50,760 bases of DNA from Martinezella lusitana (GCF_016901135.1 NZ_JAFEVL010000019.1:1-50760), one strand, 5' to 3'. Positions 1 through 9,862 are shown, counted from the first letter of the stretch. Program-made: numbers and translations. The notes: generated by a model not told the origin, from the letters alone.

Positions 1-2
1 AC

Positions 3-227
3 CATCGCTCCGAGCACTGGGTCGTCGTCAAGGGCACGGCGGAAGTGACGGTCGGAGAGAACGTGCAGATGCTGCGCGAAAACGAATCGGTCTATATCCC
101 GCTCGGCGAAGTGCACCGCCTTTCCAATCCCGGCAAGATTCTGCTGGAGCTGATCGAAGTGCAGACGGGCTCCTATTTCGGCGAAGACGATATCATCCGC
201 CTCGTCGACGAATTCGGTCGTCACTAG
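3..227 (+). CDS. C-terminal end of mannose-1-phosphate guanylyltransferase / mannose-6-phosphate isomerase (partial)
   Basis: The reading frame is open from the left edge of the window, so only the last 74 residues are visible. They form the C-terminal cupin of a type II mannose-6-phosphate isomerase/GDP-mannose pyrophosphorylase: [17 protein letters not shown], then a conserved [14 protein letters not shown] stretch and an [16 protein letters not shown] end. The enzyme makes GDP-mannose for surface polysaccharides in the cytoplasm. It lies 41 bp upstream of a UDP-glucose dehydrogenase on the same strand, which fits a polysaccharide precursor cluster. The nucleotidyltransferase domain lies outside the window, so whether the gene is intact cannot be judged. 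Confidence 0.85.
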   Translation, partial: HRSEHWVVVKGTAEVTVGENVQMLRENESVYIPLGEVHRLSNPGKILLELIEVQTGSYFGEDDIIRLVDEFGRH

Positions 228-268
228 TTTCAAATCACGTTCTTATCAAAATTAAAAAGAGAGGTTGC

Positions 269-1576
269 ATGCGTATTGTGATGATAGGCTCAGGCTATGT
301 TGGCCTGGTATCTGGCGCCTGCCTTGCCGATTTTGGGCATCATGTCACCTGCGTTGACAAGTCCGTAGCAAAAATCGATGCGCTTGAGGCCGGCGAGGTT
401 CCCATTTTCGAGCCAGGTCTCGATATGATTATCGAGCAAAATCGGAAAGCGGGACGCCTCCACTTTTCCAAGGAACTCGCCCGCTCTGTCGCTGAAGCCG
501 ACGTTGTGTTCATTGCGGTTGGCACGCCGTCGCGCCGTGGCGACGGCCATGCTGATTTGACCTACGTGTATGCCGCCGCGCGGGAGATCGCCGCCGCGGT
601 GAGCGGCTTTACAGTGGTCGTCACCAAATCGACGGTGCCGGTTGGCACGGGAGACGAGATTGAGCGCATCTTCCGCGAGGAATTTCCCGAACAGGAGATT
701 GCCGTAGTCTCTAATCCTGAATTTCTTCGCGAGGGCGCGGCCATCACGGATTTCAAGCGCCCGGATCGTATTGTTATCGGCACAGAGGACGCACGCGCGA
801 CACAGATCATGCGTGAAGTTTATCGGCCGCTCTATTTGAATGAAGCGCCGCTCTATTTCTGCGAACGTCGGACCTCTGAGCTGATTAAGTACGCAGCGAA
901 TGCCTTTCTCGCGATGAAAATCACCTTCATTAACGAGATTGCCGACCTTTGTGAACAAATCGGTGCGGATGTACAAAAAGTCGCTAAGGGCATCGGGATG
1001 GATAAGCGCATCGGCGACAAGTTCCTGCACGCTGGCCCCGGCTATGGTGGTTCTTGCTTCCCCAAAGATACGCTTGCGCTCGTAAAGACTGCGCAGGACT
1101 TCGGCAGCCCCGTTCGCCTCATCGAAACGACAGTCTCTATCAATGACAATCGCAAACGCGCCATGGGCCGCAAGGTTATTGCCGCTTGTGATGGCAGCGT
1201 GCGTGCCAAGAAGATCGCGATCCTTGGTCTCACCTTCAAGCCCAACACAGACGATATGCGCGATGCCCCGTCGATTACCATCGTTCAGGCACTCCTCGAC
1301 GGAGGCGCCAGTGTTCACGTTTACGACCCCGAGGGCATGGATGCTGCTCGGGGCGTGCTGGGTCCCGTCACCTACGGCAAAAACCCCTATGACATCGCGG
1401 CTGGCGCCGATGCCATTGTGCTGGTGACGGAATGGGACGAATTTCGCGCGCTCGATTTCAATCGTCTTAAAGAGCTGATGCAAAATCCCGTTCTCGTTGA
1501 CCTGCGGAATATCTATCCAACCGATGAAGTCACGAGGCATGGCTTCCGCTACTTCGCTGTCGGAAAAAGAAATTAA
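269..1576 (+). CDS. rkpK: UDP-glucose 6-dehydrogenase
   Basis: 435 residues, normal for the family. It oxidises UDP-glucose to UDP-glucuronate with two NAD+ in the cytoplasm. The N-terminal Rossmann motif is [18 protein letters not shown], and the catalytic cysteine is in [12 protein letters not shown] near residue 260. The dehydrogenase dimerisation and UDP-binding domains follow. The ATG follows a GAGAGG ribosome site. The next gene, an epimerase, starts 11 bp downstream and would use this product, so they form one operon. The rkpK name follows the Sinorhizobium/Rhizobium rkpK-lpsL pair; the exact orthology is inferred. Confidence 0.95.
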   Translation: MRIVMIGSGYVGLVSGACLADFGHHVTCVDKSVAKIDALEAGEVPIFEPGLDMIIEQNRKAGRLHFSKELARSVAEADVVFIAVGTPSRRGDGHADLTYVYAAAREIAAAVSGFTVVVTKSTVPVGTGDEIERIFREEFPEQEIAVVSNPEFLREGAAITDFKRPDRIVIGTEDARATQIMREVYRPLYLNEAPLYFCERRTSELIKYAANAFLAMKITFINEIADLCEQIGADVQKVAKGIGMDKRIGDKFLHAGPGYGGSCFPKDTLALVKTAQDFGSPVRLIETTVSINDNRKRAMGRKVIAACDGSVRAKKIAILGLTFKPNTDDMRDAPSITIVQALLDGGASVHVYDPEGMDAARGVLGPVTYGKNPYDIAAGADAIVLVTEWDEFRALDFNRLKELMQNPVLVDLRNIYPTDEVTRHGFRYFAVGKRN

Positions 1577-1587
1577 AGGGAATAGAT

Positions 1588-2598
1588 ATGAAATACTTTA
1601 TCACGGGGACCGCCGGCTTCATTGGCTTCCATCTTGCTCGACGCTTACTGGAGGATGGACATGAGGTGACCGGCTTTGATGGAATGACGCACTATTACAA
1701 CATCAAGCTAAAGCACATGCGCAATGCCGCGCTGGCGCAGTTTCCGGCGTTCCGAGCGGTGACTGCCATGCTGGAGGATAGCCAAGCGCTTGAAGACGCC
1801 GCTGGAATTGCTGAACCCGACGTGATCGTTCATCTCGCAGCTCAGGCAGGCGTGCGCTATAGCCTTGAAAACCCGAGAGCCTATTTGAACTCGAACCTCG
1901 AAGGGTCTTGGAACATTCTGGAAATCGCCAAGAGGTTCAACGTCAGCCATCTCATGCTGGCTTCAACTTCATCAGTCTATGGTGCGAATCCGACCGTCCC
2001 GTTTCGTGAAACCGATCGCGCTGACGAGCCGCTGACCTTCTATGCGGCCACAAAGAAGTCGATGGAGCTTATGGCACACAGCTATTCGCACCTTTACAAA
2101 ATTCCGACGACGGCATTTCGTTTTTTTACGGTTTATGGCCCATGGGGCCGCCCCGACATGGCACTCTTCAAATTCGTCAAGAATATCCTGGAAGACGAGC
2201 CGATCGAGATTTATGGCGAGGGCAAGATGAGCCGAGACTTTACCTACATTGATGATCTGGTGGAGTCTATTATCCGTCTGTCGCAAGTAGTCCCGGCGGA
2301 GGCCAACCGCGTCCCAGACCACAATGTCGAGACGCTTTCACTCGAGGCGCCATTCCGCGTCGTGAATATAGGCGGTGGTCAGCCTGTAAGCTTATTAGAT
2401 TTCGTTGACACGGTTGAGATGGCGCTCAAGCGTAAGGCAAAGCGTTTAATGCTACCGATGCAAAAGGGGGATGTACCTAGAACTTTTGCCAGCCCCGACC
2501 TTCTATTCGCTCTCACCGGCTATAAGCCTGAAACGGGCTTGAACGTAGGAGTAAAAGCGTTCGCGCAATGGTATCTTCAGGCACGTCACGAACTCTAG
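1588..2598 (+). CDS. lpsL: UDP-glucuronate 4-epimerase (NAD-dependent epimerase/dehydratase)
   Basis: 336 residues, extended short-chain dehydrogenase fold. The N-terminal NAD motif is [25 protein letters not shown] is the typical second motif, and the catalytic pair is YAATK near residue 152, with SSVYG before it. It would convert UDP-glucuronate to UDP-galacturonate, supplying galacturonate to lipopolysaccharide or exopolysaccharide. It directly follows UDP-glucose dehydrogenase, its expected supplier of substrate. The call to 4-epimerase rather than another sugar-nucleotide epimerase rests on the CapI/LpsL-like sequence and on the neighbour. Confidence 0.9.
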   Translation: MKYFITGTAGFIGFHLARRLLEDGHEVTGFDGMTHYYNIKLKHMRNAALAQFPAFRAVTAMLEDSQALEDAAGIAEPDVIVHLAAQAGVRYSLENPRAYLNSNLEGSWNILEIAKRFNVSHLMLASTSSVYGANPTVPFRETDRADEPLTFYAATKKSMELMAHSYSHLYKIPTTAFRFFTVYGPWGRPDMALFKFVKNILEDEPIEIYGEGKMSRDFTYIDDLVESIIRLSQVVPAEANRVPDHNVETLSLEAPFRVVNIGGGQPVSLLDFVDTVEMALKRKAKRLMLPMQKGDVPRTFASPDLLFALTGYKPETGLNVGVKAFAQWYLQARHEL

Positions 2599-2825
2599 TC
2601 ACCATAGAGACAACTGCATGATGGCCGAACCAAAAGTCGCGTTCAAGAAGCTTTTATTTGCCTCTTGTTCAGGAAACCGGGGGTAGCCGCAGCTTTAATT
2701 TGTTCGGCCGACAGGCATAATTTCGGTCAATCGTGATCCAGCAAATACATAAGCTTGATCGATCCTTTCAATATACTATCAGAAGTATTAATAGGGACTC
2801 ATCTTCCGGGCTATTTAGGATATCT

Positions 2826-3710
2826 ATGGCATTTACGGTAGACGAGCTTAAGCAAGATGATCGTTTCTTATCAGCTATATTGCAGGGCGCCCACGACCTG
2901 ATCGCCATCTACGTCGAGAATCCGCGCATCGCGTCCATCTTGGCCTCTCAGCAAAGGTGGCTATTAGCTCATTCTGCCTTCGCTCTACATCTTGGCTACC
3001 CCGGTGATCTCATGCCGGGGCTTTATAGTAGCCGCCTTACGGAATTTGCAGACAGGTACAATATAGCGAGCCATAATACCGCAGTGGCATTTCTCAAAGA
3101 GATGATGGCTTACAAGTTCGTCCAGCCCGTACTTCACGGCCAGGATCGGCGCATCACTCTTCTCGAACCAACAGAGATAACATATGAGTACATGGGTAAG
3201 TGGTTATATACACATCTTCATGTGCTGGACACATTGGACGGCGGCAGTCGAATTGCGGAAGCAGCGCTTGATGTGGCAGCCATCTGGAAGATGCAGCCAC
3301 ATATTGCCAAAAGGATAGTGGAAAGCAAGAATCTGAGAAATCTGGGGCCAACGTTCAATCTATTCAATTTTGCAACGTCCGGCGGGTTAGTGATGGACTT
3401 TCTCATCTCGTGCATAAACCTGACAGGCTCCCTGTCAGATAGGATCGTTATCGGACCGGTTTCCATGCAGGCGCTACAGAGCCAGTTCATGATCTCTCGG
3501 ACACATTTGAAACGTTTGTTTAGGTCTGCAGCTGAACTTGGTAGCTTGGGTTGGGTAGGGGTACCGGGGAAAAGTAGTTTCTGGATCTCTCGCAATTTTG
3601 TGCTGGAATACAGGAACTACCAGGCTGAGAAATATGCCATCATCGACATCGTCCGCAATGAGATCTTTAGCTCTATGGAGAGTGGAATGACAATCTGCGC
3701 TGAAAGCTAG
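2826..3710 (+). CDS. Hypothetical protein, possible winged-helix regulator
   Basis: 294 residues from the ATG at 2826, which has an AGGA five bases upstream; a GTG at 2733 in the same frame would add 31 residues. I do not recognise the family. The sequence is mostly helical with no signal peptide or clear membrane segment. The C-terminal third (ALQSQFMISRTHLKRLF followed by a beta-like WVGVPGKSSFWIS) has the look of a winged helix-turn-helix. The coding region is visibly richer in A+T than the polysaccharide genes before it, suggesting separate acquisition. A 227-bp gap separates it from lpsL, so it may have its own promoter. Confidence 0.65.
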   Translation: MAFTVDELKQDDRFLSAILQGAHDLIAIYVENPRIASILASQQRWLLAHSAFALHLGYPGDLMPGLYSSRLTEFADRYNIASHNTAVAFLKEMMAYKFVQPVLHGQDRRITLLEPTEITYEYMGKWLYTHLHVLDTLDGGSRIAEAALDVAAIWKMQPHIAKRIVESKNLRNLGPTFNLFNFATSGGLVMDFLISCINLTGSLSDRIVIGPVSMQALQSQFMISRTHLKRLFRSAAELGSLGWVGVPGKSSFWISRNFVLEYRNYQAEKYAIIDIVRNEIFSSMESGMTICAES

Positions 3711-3839
3711 TGCAGTGTTTCCGGCGAGCGTATTCTTGAGAAGTTGCAGTCTAGCGGTGCTCAACGAATGTGACATATTCGTTTTTGAGGCTTGTCTTTT
3801 CGGTTGCGGATTGGGCGAATGCGAAGCCGACGATGCTGA

Positions 3840-4478
3840 CTAACGCAACGTCGCCGCCCATCGCGCCACGTGATCGGCGACGGTCGCGACATGCTCCGCT
3901 GCCGTGATACCGGACACGGCTTTCCGCGGCTGGAAGTCATGGTCTCCGTCTTCAAGCCAGAGAATTTCGATCCTTTCGGAGAGCATGTAGCCGGAGACTT
4001 CCTCCCGCGATCCGAATAAGTCGCGAGTTCCCTGGCAAATGAGGGTAGGCGTCTTCATCTCCTCCAGATGAGCGGTCCGCAGACTGCCAGGCTTCCCAAT
4101 CGGATGGAACGGGTATCCAAGGCAAAGCAGTCCGGAAACTTTTCCCTCATCGCGAAGATCATCCGCGATCATGCTCGCCACGCGGCCGCCCATTGATTTC
4201 CCCCCGGCGATGACTGTTCCTCCCAAATCGAGTTCGTCGATCACTGCTTCGAATTCTTGCTTCAGGAGTTCTGCGCGGGGCGGTGGCGACCGCTTTCCGG
4301 AAGACCGTCGTGCTGACATATAATCGAACTCGAACCGGACGACCCGTAAGCCTTTCTCGGAAAGCGCCGCGGACACGGTTTCCATCCACTTCGTGTCCAT
4401 TGCGCCACCCGCCCCGTGGGCGAGAACGACGGTGACCGCGGCGTCTTCGGGACCGGTGATGAGGACGTCGTGAGGCAT
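3840..4478 (-). CDS. Alpha/beta-family hydrolase (KANL3/Tex30-like)
   Basis: 212 residues with an alpha/beta hydrolase fold. The strand-loop HGAGG near residue 20 is the oxyanion region, the nucleophile elbow is GKSMGG near residue 94, and DGDHDF near residue 178 supplies the catalytic His. This matches the small KANL3/Tex30 dienelactone-hydrolase-like group of cytoplasmic hydrolases, whose substrates are mostly unknown. The ATG at 4478 has a good AGGAG ribosome site. It is a stand-alone leftward gene. A specific substrate cannot be named from sequence. Confidence 0.85.
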   Translation of the reverse strand: MPHDVLITGPEDAAVTVVLAHGAGGAMDTKWMETVSAALSEKGLRVVRFEFDYMSARRSSGKRSPPPRAELLKQEFEAVIDELDLGGTVIAGGKSMGGRVASMIADDLRDEGKVSGLLCLGYPFHPIGKPGSLRTAHLEEMKTPTLICQGTRDLFGSREEVSGYMLSERIEILWLEDGDHDFQPRKAVSGITAAEHVATVADHVARWAATLR

Positions 4479-4759
4479 TCGAGATTCTCCTGGTTCGTGG
4501 CACCGATATCACGAAATCGAAGACAGCAACTCGTCCATACTAGGGAATGACAGTTGAACGGAGAACCGGTCGGCAAGAAGATTCACAGCAGCATCATGGC
4601 TTGCGTTGACGTCTCCGTTGATACTAATTTTCCACCTCTTTTGAGACTGCGGAATTCATGTGTATGCTCATTGGAAGTCCATGCAGATGAAGTTGCCCTT
4701 ATCCATGCGCGAAGTTTGCAGCATGCCGGATAGGAACATGCGATCTCCATATGACCGCC

Positions 4760-5503
4760 CTAGGGTTGGCACTTGGGATCAATCATATCCTCTGCGGACC
4801 CGTGGGATTTGTTTGCTCCGATTATTCTCGCCAGAATATAGAAGCCATGCCGCCCGTCCGACAATGTGGAGCCAAAGACGCCAACGACTACGTTTTTCAT
4901 ATTTGAGCGGGCTCCATCAACACCGTCTGCGACAACCTTCAACGGGTTTAAATTTGAGAGGTCATCGGCCGGATGGAATGTTGCCCACCAACCGGCTTTG
5001 GTCCTCAAGTTTGTAAACCGGCCGCTTCCAATCTCTGTCGCATGGGTCTTCAGCAACGCGCGAAAGCGAGGTGTCTCGCATCCCATGTGTACATGAAGAC
5101 GATCTTGCGTGCGCCAACTGGCAGGGTTTATCGCTAGCGCAAAATCCTGTGGCGAAACCTTCCATGCGTGCAGGCCGATTGCGGCTGATCGCTCTCTCCA
5201 CGCTGCGTCAAAATAGTTCGGCGCTCCGGCCACTAGAAGGCGAGGGTCTTCGATGCCGGGCACATCGTCTAGCGGCGCAAGAATGGTTCGCTCTTTGTCA
5301 GTCGGCTCGCGAAGAATGGCGTAGGCGGACAACGGATCCTGCGCCTGGACTACTTTGAGGCACGGATACGGCGATCCCGTCAGGGTAGAGTTAATCTCGC
5401 AGGCTCTAACGACCAGCCCCAAAGCAGAGCGGCTGGCGAATGAGCTCATGATTATGACTGCAATAACGAGAGAGATAGAGAGAACGGCAGGACGATGCTT
5501 CAT
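4760..5503 (-). CDS. cdh: CDP-diacylglycerol pyrophosphatase
   Basis: 247 residues from the ATG at 5503; an upstream in-frame codon at 5557 would add 18 residues before what looks like a signal-anchor (a hydrophobic run from about residue 7 to 28), so the shorter start is preferred. The HIT-like catalytic motif is RLHVHMGC, and the protein ends in the typical SAEDMIDPKC. The enzyme hydrolyses CDP-diacylglycerol to phosphatidate and CMP at the inner membrane. Together with the phosphoesterase fragment and the glycerophosphodiesterase downstream it suggests a phospholipid-turnover or phosphate-scavenging group. The transcript runs away from the IS element. Confidence 0.85.
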   Translation of the reverse strand: MKHRPAVLSISLVIAVIIMSSFASRSALGLVVRACEINSTLTGSPYPCLKVVQAQDPLSAYAILREPTDKERTILAPLDDVPGIEDPRLLVAGAPNYFDAAWRERSAAIGLHAWKVSPQDFALAINPASWRTQDRLHVHMGCETPRFRALLKTHATEIGSGRFTNLRTKAGWWATFHPADDLSNLNPLKVVADGVDGARSNMKNVVVGVFGSTLSDGRHGFYILARIIGANKSHGSAEDMIDPKCQP

Positions 5504-5697
5504 GCGTGATTTCGAATTTCTGCTGACGAGCCAATCATGTCTGAAGACATGTCTCACGATAGCCTATCTTAAATCCCTTGCGATAGACGCGGAAGAACCA
5601 CGGACCTCGAGAATTCAGCGGAGATTTCCATTCCGATTGTCGGGACATTGATATTTCCAGAATCTTTGTCTGGCAAGGCAGAAAGGGGTCATTTGCG

Positions 5698-6810
5698 GCC
5701 TTGGTGCACGGGTCGCGGTTTGGTTGGATTTCGATCTTTGACGCTGTGGCTATGCCGTAGCTGTCTTGCACCGGACGGATTTCGGGCGTGCACACGCAAG
5801 CATGCGATTGAGTATGGCGCAGCCAATGGCAACTTCCGTCTCCTGCGCGCCGAAGGATCGTGCCCGAAGCCGGTGTCCGATGATCGACTTGTAGCGCCCG
5901 ATAGCAGTTTCGACGAGCGACCGCTTGCCATAGCCGGTCGCTGCTTGCCACTTCATCCGCCCGTCTCTGTTGATCGCCGCGATATGCTGGTCGCGCTGGC
6001 TGGCGATCCCTGCGTCCGAGCGGTTGATCGCGTTGGATCTCGGTGGAATGACCACGGCGGCATCAGCGCTGTGATTGGTAACGGTGTCGTAGGTCGGCTC
6101 ACCATCATAGGCACCATCGGCCGTCAACTGGCCAATCGGTCCGTCGATCTGATCGAGCAGCGGCTCCACCTGCGAAGCGTCGCCCGCATCTTGATCGGTC
6201 ATGACGTGGGCGATAATCTCCCCGTTGTCGGCGTCCAACGCCAAATGCAATTTGCGCCAAGCCCGACGGGATTTGGCGCCATGCTTCTCCTCCAGCCACT
6301 GGCCGGCGCCGTAGACTTCGAGCCCAGTGCTGTCGATCAGGACGTGAACGGCCTCTTTCGTCGGAATTTTGCGGCCCGCCCGCCTGTCAACCAATCGCCA
6401 TGCCCTTGCACGTCGGCTCAGCGTCGTATGATCAGGGACGGCGAGGTCCAGTCGCATCAGCGTCAACACCGATGCCAGCAAGCCCTCCGTCTGGCGCAGC
6501 CGCAGGCCAAATACGAGGCCCAGTGTTAGGGCGGTCTCGATCGCCAGATCTGAATAGCGTGGCTGGCCACCGCGCGTTGTCCGCTTCAGTGCCTGCCAGG
6601 ACGACAGAGCTTCTGGCGTCATCCACAGTGTCAGGCTGCCGCGCCGGCGAAGGCCTGCCTCATATTCCGCCCAGTTCGTCACCTTGAATTTCATCTTGCC
6701 AATACGATGACGGCAGGCGGCTTTATGTTTAAAGGGCATGATGATGGCACTGGACTGTTTCGATCGCGGTTCCATATTCCAACTTCGCTAAATGATCCGT
6801 GCACCAAAGC
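5698..6810 (-). mobile_element. IS5-family insertion sequence
   Basis: About 1.1 kb bounded by imperfect 17-bp inverted repeats: GCCTTGGTGCACGGGTC at 5698-5714 and its counterpart on the other strand at 6794-6810, matching at 15 of 17 positions. It encloses one transposase gene on the minus strand. The right end abuts the interior of a phosphoesterase gene, whose 5' part is not found on the left side, and no short flanking duplication is obvious. This points to a deletion or recombination after insertion. The exact tips may differ by a few bases. Confidence 0.8.
5750..6739 (-). CDS. IS5-family transposase
   Basis: 329 residues from the ATG at 6739 (MPFKHKAACRHRIGKMKFK); the frame is open 12 codons further upstream but the internal start fits the family. 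An N-terminal DNA-binding region is followed by the DDE catalytic domain: the first Asp is in HVLIDSTGLEVYG, the second in LTADGAYDGEPTYD, and the Glu lies in the C-terminal part after KWQAATGYGKRSLVETAIGR. No stop or frameshift is visible, so it may still be active. It lies inside inverted repeats at 5698 and 6810. Confidence 0.9.
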   Translation of the reverse strand: MPFKHKAACRHRIGKMKFKVTNWAEYEAGLRRRGSLTLWMTPEALSSWQALKRTTRGGQPRYSDLAIETALTLGLVFGLRLRQTEGLLASVLTLMRLDLAVPDHTTLSRRARAWRLVDRRAGRKIPTKEAVHVLIDSTGLEVYGAGQWLEEKHGAKSRRAWRKLHLALDADNGEIIAHVMTDQDAGDASQVEPLLDQIDGPIGQLTADGAYDGEPTYDTVTNHSADAAVVIPPRSNAINRSDAGIASQRDQHIAAINRDGRMKWQAATGYGKRSLVETAIGRYKSIIGHRLRARSFGAQETEVAIGCAILNRMLACARPKSVRCKTATA

Positions 6811-6811
6811 A

Positions 6812-7945
6812 GAGCAGATGCAGATCGATGGTGGCAGGAATGACAAGTTCGTCGCCTGGGCGGATTCCGGCGGCCTCGTCATGGGCCACTACGACGGTTC
6901 CAATCTGCCCATGTGGCAGATTGCAAAGAAATACGTTCTTGCCGACAATTTCTTCCAGGGAGCATTCGGTGGTTCGTTTCTGAACCACTTCCAGCTGGCC
7001 TGCGCTTGCGTCCCTGTTTTCCCGGATGCCGACAAGAGTCCGGCAAAGCCGACCATCGCCAAGGTAGACGCGGATGGCGTTTCACTGACTGTGGTCGAGA
7101 ACGCGCCCAAATCGGCTTTGGAGGGCGCGCCGAAATTTGTATCCGACGGCAATCTCACGCCCGACTTTCACGCCGTCAACACGATGCAGCCGCCATATGA
7201 GCCGAGCGCCAATCCTCCCGTTGCTGGCGGCGATACGTCCTTTGCGGACCCCAGTCTGCCGACAACCTTGCCGCCGCAGCACGACGTCACGATCGGCGAT
7301 CTTCTGACGCTGAAAGGCATCGATTGGGCATGGTATGCCGGAGCATGGCAGGCGACCCTTGATGGGAAGAATGCGACGCCGGTGCCGAACTTCCAGTTCC
7401 ACCACCAGCCATTCAACTATTTCGCCGCCTATGCACCCGGTACTCCGGCTCGCGCCCAGCATCTCAGGGACGGAGGCCTCAGCGGCACAGCCTTCATCAA
7501 GGACATCGATGACGGCAAGCTTCCTCCGGTCACGTTCTATAAACCTCAGGGAAATCTGACCGAGCACAGCGGTTACGCCGACGTTTCAAGTGGCGATCAG
7601 CATCTCGCCGATATTGTTTCTCATCTCGAAAAGAGCCCGCAGTGGGGCCATATGTTGGTGGTCGTCACTTACGACGAGAACGGCGGGTTCTGGGATCACG
7701 TCGCTCCTCCGAAGGCGGACCGTTGGGGTCCGGGCAACCGGATTCCCGCATTCATCATTTCCCCCTTTGCACGGATCGGCATGGTCGATCACACGCAATA
7801 TGACACGACGTCCATCTTGCGCTTTATCACCGCCCGCTATGATTTGCCCGTCCTGCCGGGTCTAGTCGCCCGTGACAAGGCGCTGCGGAACAACGACGAG
7901 GCGCCCATGGGCGACCTGAGTGCGGCGCTCGACTTGACACGATAA
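6812..7945 (+). pseudogene. Phosphoesterase (acid phosphatase AcpA / phospholipase C type), 5' truncated by the IS
   Basis: About 377 residues of a phosphoesterase of the AcpA/phospholipase C family remain, starting right at the IS right end with EQMQIDGGRNDKFVAWADSG. Recognisable later parts are NFFQGAFGGSFLNHFQLAC, the WAWYAGAW segment and the metal-site VVVTYDENGGFWDHVAPP. Family members normally have about 100 to 150 more N-terminal residues, including a signal peptide and the QENRSFDHYFG-type metal motif, which are absent. The frame stays open into the IS but that part is not homologous. Probably non-functional, with loss of a periplasmic phosphatase. Confidence 0.85.
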
Positions 7946-7951
7946 TCATGC

Positions 7952-7976
7952 GGGCCTCGGACACTGTCCGAGGCCC
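7952..7976 (+). terminator. Strong hairpin after the phosphoesterase remnant
   Basis: A perfect 12-bp inverted repeat (GGGCCTCGGACA / TGTCCGAGGCCC) starts six bases after the stop codon of the phosphoesterase. No T-run follows, so it may act as a 3' stabiliser or a bidirectional terminator rather than a classical intrinsic one. Confidence 0.6.
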
Positions 7977-8134
7977 ACTACCTTTCCGTGGCAGGAAGAG
8001 TTGTCTGACGGCCCTCAGAGGCTGGGCGACATGCTGGAAAGGGCACTCTAACGTTAACCGAGCATCGCTCGCATAAGGGCCCAAACAATCGGGCGGAGAA
8101 TTCTCATCAACCCGTCCGATAACGGAAGAGGATC

Positions 8135-8467
8135 ATGAAGCGCTTCAAGTTGGCGCGACTGCTTCAGCGTTTCGTTTCCATCAACGACCCGATCGCCAAG
8201 CTCCTTGACGTTCCCCGCTACGCTATTCCATCCGCCCACCATCGCGAGCTGCGAGCAGCAGCTATGGAATCATGGCGCCCAATCGCGCGCCTGGTCAGAG
8301 CAGGCGACCTGGACGAATTGCTTGAGCCGTTCGTGTTCACTTTTTTCTTCGCCATCGGAGATATGGAGGCTGATGGAGCCCTCAGTAGGAGTCGTCATTC
8401 GGTCGTTACACAGCTGTGTGATGCAGGTAGCCGTGGCGCGGTTAAGCGCCTAATCGTCAATCATTGA
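8135..8467 (+). CDS. Small hypothetical protein
   Basis: 110 residues, starting at an ATG with a good GGAAGAGG ribosome site. I do not recognise the family. It is basic at the N-terminus (MKRFKLARLLQRF), mainly helical, with a short hydrophobic run (FVFTFFFAIG) near residue 70. It ends seven bases before the glycerophosphodiesterase gene on the same strand, so the two are probably co-transcribed. A weaker competing frame exists on the minus strand at 8054-8242. Confidence 0.5.
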   Translation: MKRFKLARLLQRFVSINDPIAKLLDVPRYAIPSAHHRELRAAAMESWRPIARLVRAGDLDELLEPFVFTFFFAIGDMEADGALSRSRHSVVTQLCDAGSRGAVKRLIVNH

Positions 8468-8473
8468 ACGGGG

Positions 8474-9862
8474 ATGATGATGAAACACGATACCAGAGCT
8501 GGCTACCAGCTGGTCGGCGTCGCCATCTTGGCATTGTGCCTCGCCTTGCCGGTTCGCGCGCAGGACACTTCTTCGCCGGCAAATGCCAAGCCCTTCCTGA
8601 CGCTCGACGGCAAGCAGCCGCTGGTGATAGGCCACCGTGGGCTTCCAGGCCTGATGCCCGAGGAAACGTTAGCCTCCTATGATATGGCCGCTGCCCTCGG
8701 CACGGACGCCCTGGAAGAGGATATTCACCTCACCAAGGATTGCCAGCTGGTCGCACGCCATAATCCCTGGCTTAGCGACAACACCAATGTGGCGGAGGTC
8801 GCCAAGACCAATGCGGACGTCGCTGCTCGCAAGCGCACGGTGCCCGGCGTCATGGTCAAGGTCAAATGGGCGCAGACACCGACCAGCGGTCCGGCCGAAT
8901 ATCTGGCCGATCTCACCAATCCCGCCGATCCAAAATCGGTGCTGAAATCTTTGGTGGTTGACGGTGAAGATCACACCAATGACTGGTCGATCTCGGATTT
9001 CACCCTGGCCGAACTCAAGACCTGGATCGCCGGCACCACTTTCGACGCCGCTGCCGAGCGGCCGAAGGAGTTCAACGGCAAGTTCCCCATCCTGAGCTTG
9101 CAGGACATCATCGACATTGCCAAGGTCAAGACCAAGGAAACCGGCCGGACGATTTCCGTCTATCCGGAGACCAAGAATCCGACCTGGAACGATGCGCAGG
9201 CCATTGCGAATGGTTGCGGCGCGCCCGGCAGTCACCCGCTTGAAGATGCGATGATCAAAGCCATCGAGGAGAACGGACTGAACTCGAAGGAGGCGCCGAT
9301 CTTCGTTCAGAGCTTCGAGCCCGGCAGCCTGAAATATATGGTCAGCCATGGCCTGAAAACGAAGGTCGTGCAGCTTATCGACGGCGACGGCGTTGACTTC
9401 AAGACTGGTGCCGTGAGCTATGACGATATCACTAACAGCCGTCCCTTCGACTGGACCGTAGCAGGTGATCCGCGCTGGTTCGATGCCATGCTGACCCCTG
9501 CCGGACTTGCGGAGATCAAGACCTATGCCGATGGCATCGGGCCGTGGAAGCCGCAGATCATCCCGTACAAGATCACGGCATGGCCGGACAAGAATGCCGA
9601 CGGAACGCCCTTCAAGCCCTCATATTCGCTATCGACGACACAGGCGCCCACCACGCTCATCGCGGATGCGCACAAGATCGGCCTGTTCGTGCATGTCTTC
9701 ACCTTCCGCAACGAGAAGAAGTACCTGGCGGCGGACTATGGCGGCGATCCCCAGCAGGAGTTCTTGAAATTCTACCAACTCGGCACCGACGGCGTCTTCA
9801 CGGACTTTACGAATACCGGCGTGATGGCCCGCCTCGCGTATTTGCATGAACTCGGACGCTGA
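8474..9862 (+). CDS. Periplasmic glycerophosphodiester phosphodiesterase
   Basis: 462 residues with a cleavable signal peptide (hydrophobic core VAILALCLALP, then AQD). The GDPD domain begins at GHRGLPGLMPEETLASY, with the metal-binding ALEEDIHLTKD and catalytic His in VARHNPWL; the C-terminal part carries the VFTDFTNTGV end strand. It hydrolyses glycerophosphodiesters to glycerol-3-phosphate and an alcohol. The length is larger than cytoplasmic UgpQ and fits the long secreted type. Three ATGs in a row occur at 8474, 8477 and 8480, any of which could be used. It fits with the cdh and phosphoesterase genes as part of phospholipid or organophosphate recycling. Confidence 0.88.
   Translation: MMMKHDTRAGYQLVGVAILALCLALPVRAQDTSSPANAKPFLTLDGKQPLVIGHRGLPGLMPEETLASYDMAAALGTDALEEDIHLTKDCQLVARHNPWLSDNTNVAEVAKTNADVAARKRTVPGVMVKVKWAQTPTSGPAEYLADLTNPADPKSVLKSLVVDGEDHTNDWSISDFTLAELKTWIAGTTFDAAAERPKEFNGKFPILSLQDIIDIAKVKTKETGRTISVYPETKNPTWNDAQAIANGCGAPGSHPLEDAMIKAIEENGLNSKEAPIFVQSFEPGSLKYMVSHGLKTKVVQLIDGDGVDFKTGAVSYDDITNSRPFDWTVAGDPRWFDAMLTPAGLAEIKTYADGIGPWKPQIIPYKITAWPDKNADGTPFKPSYSLSTTQAPTTLIADAHKIGLFVHVFTFRNEKKYLAADYGGDPQQEFLKFYQLGTDGVFTDFTNTGVMARLAYLHELGR

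Noticed and set aside
290..1540. 416-codon open frame antisense to the UDP-glucose dehydrogenase gene
   Set aside because: It mirrors a well-conserved gene and has no family features; long antisense frames are common in GC-rich genes.
8040..8135. PhoB box upstream of the glycerophosphodiesterase operon
   Set aside because: I looked for two CTGTCAT-like repeats at 11-bp spacing and found none.
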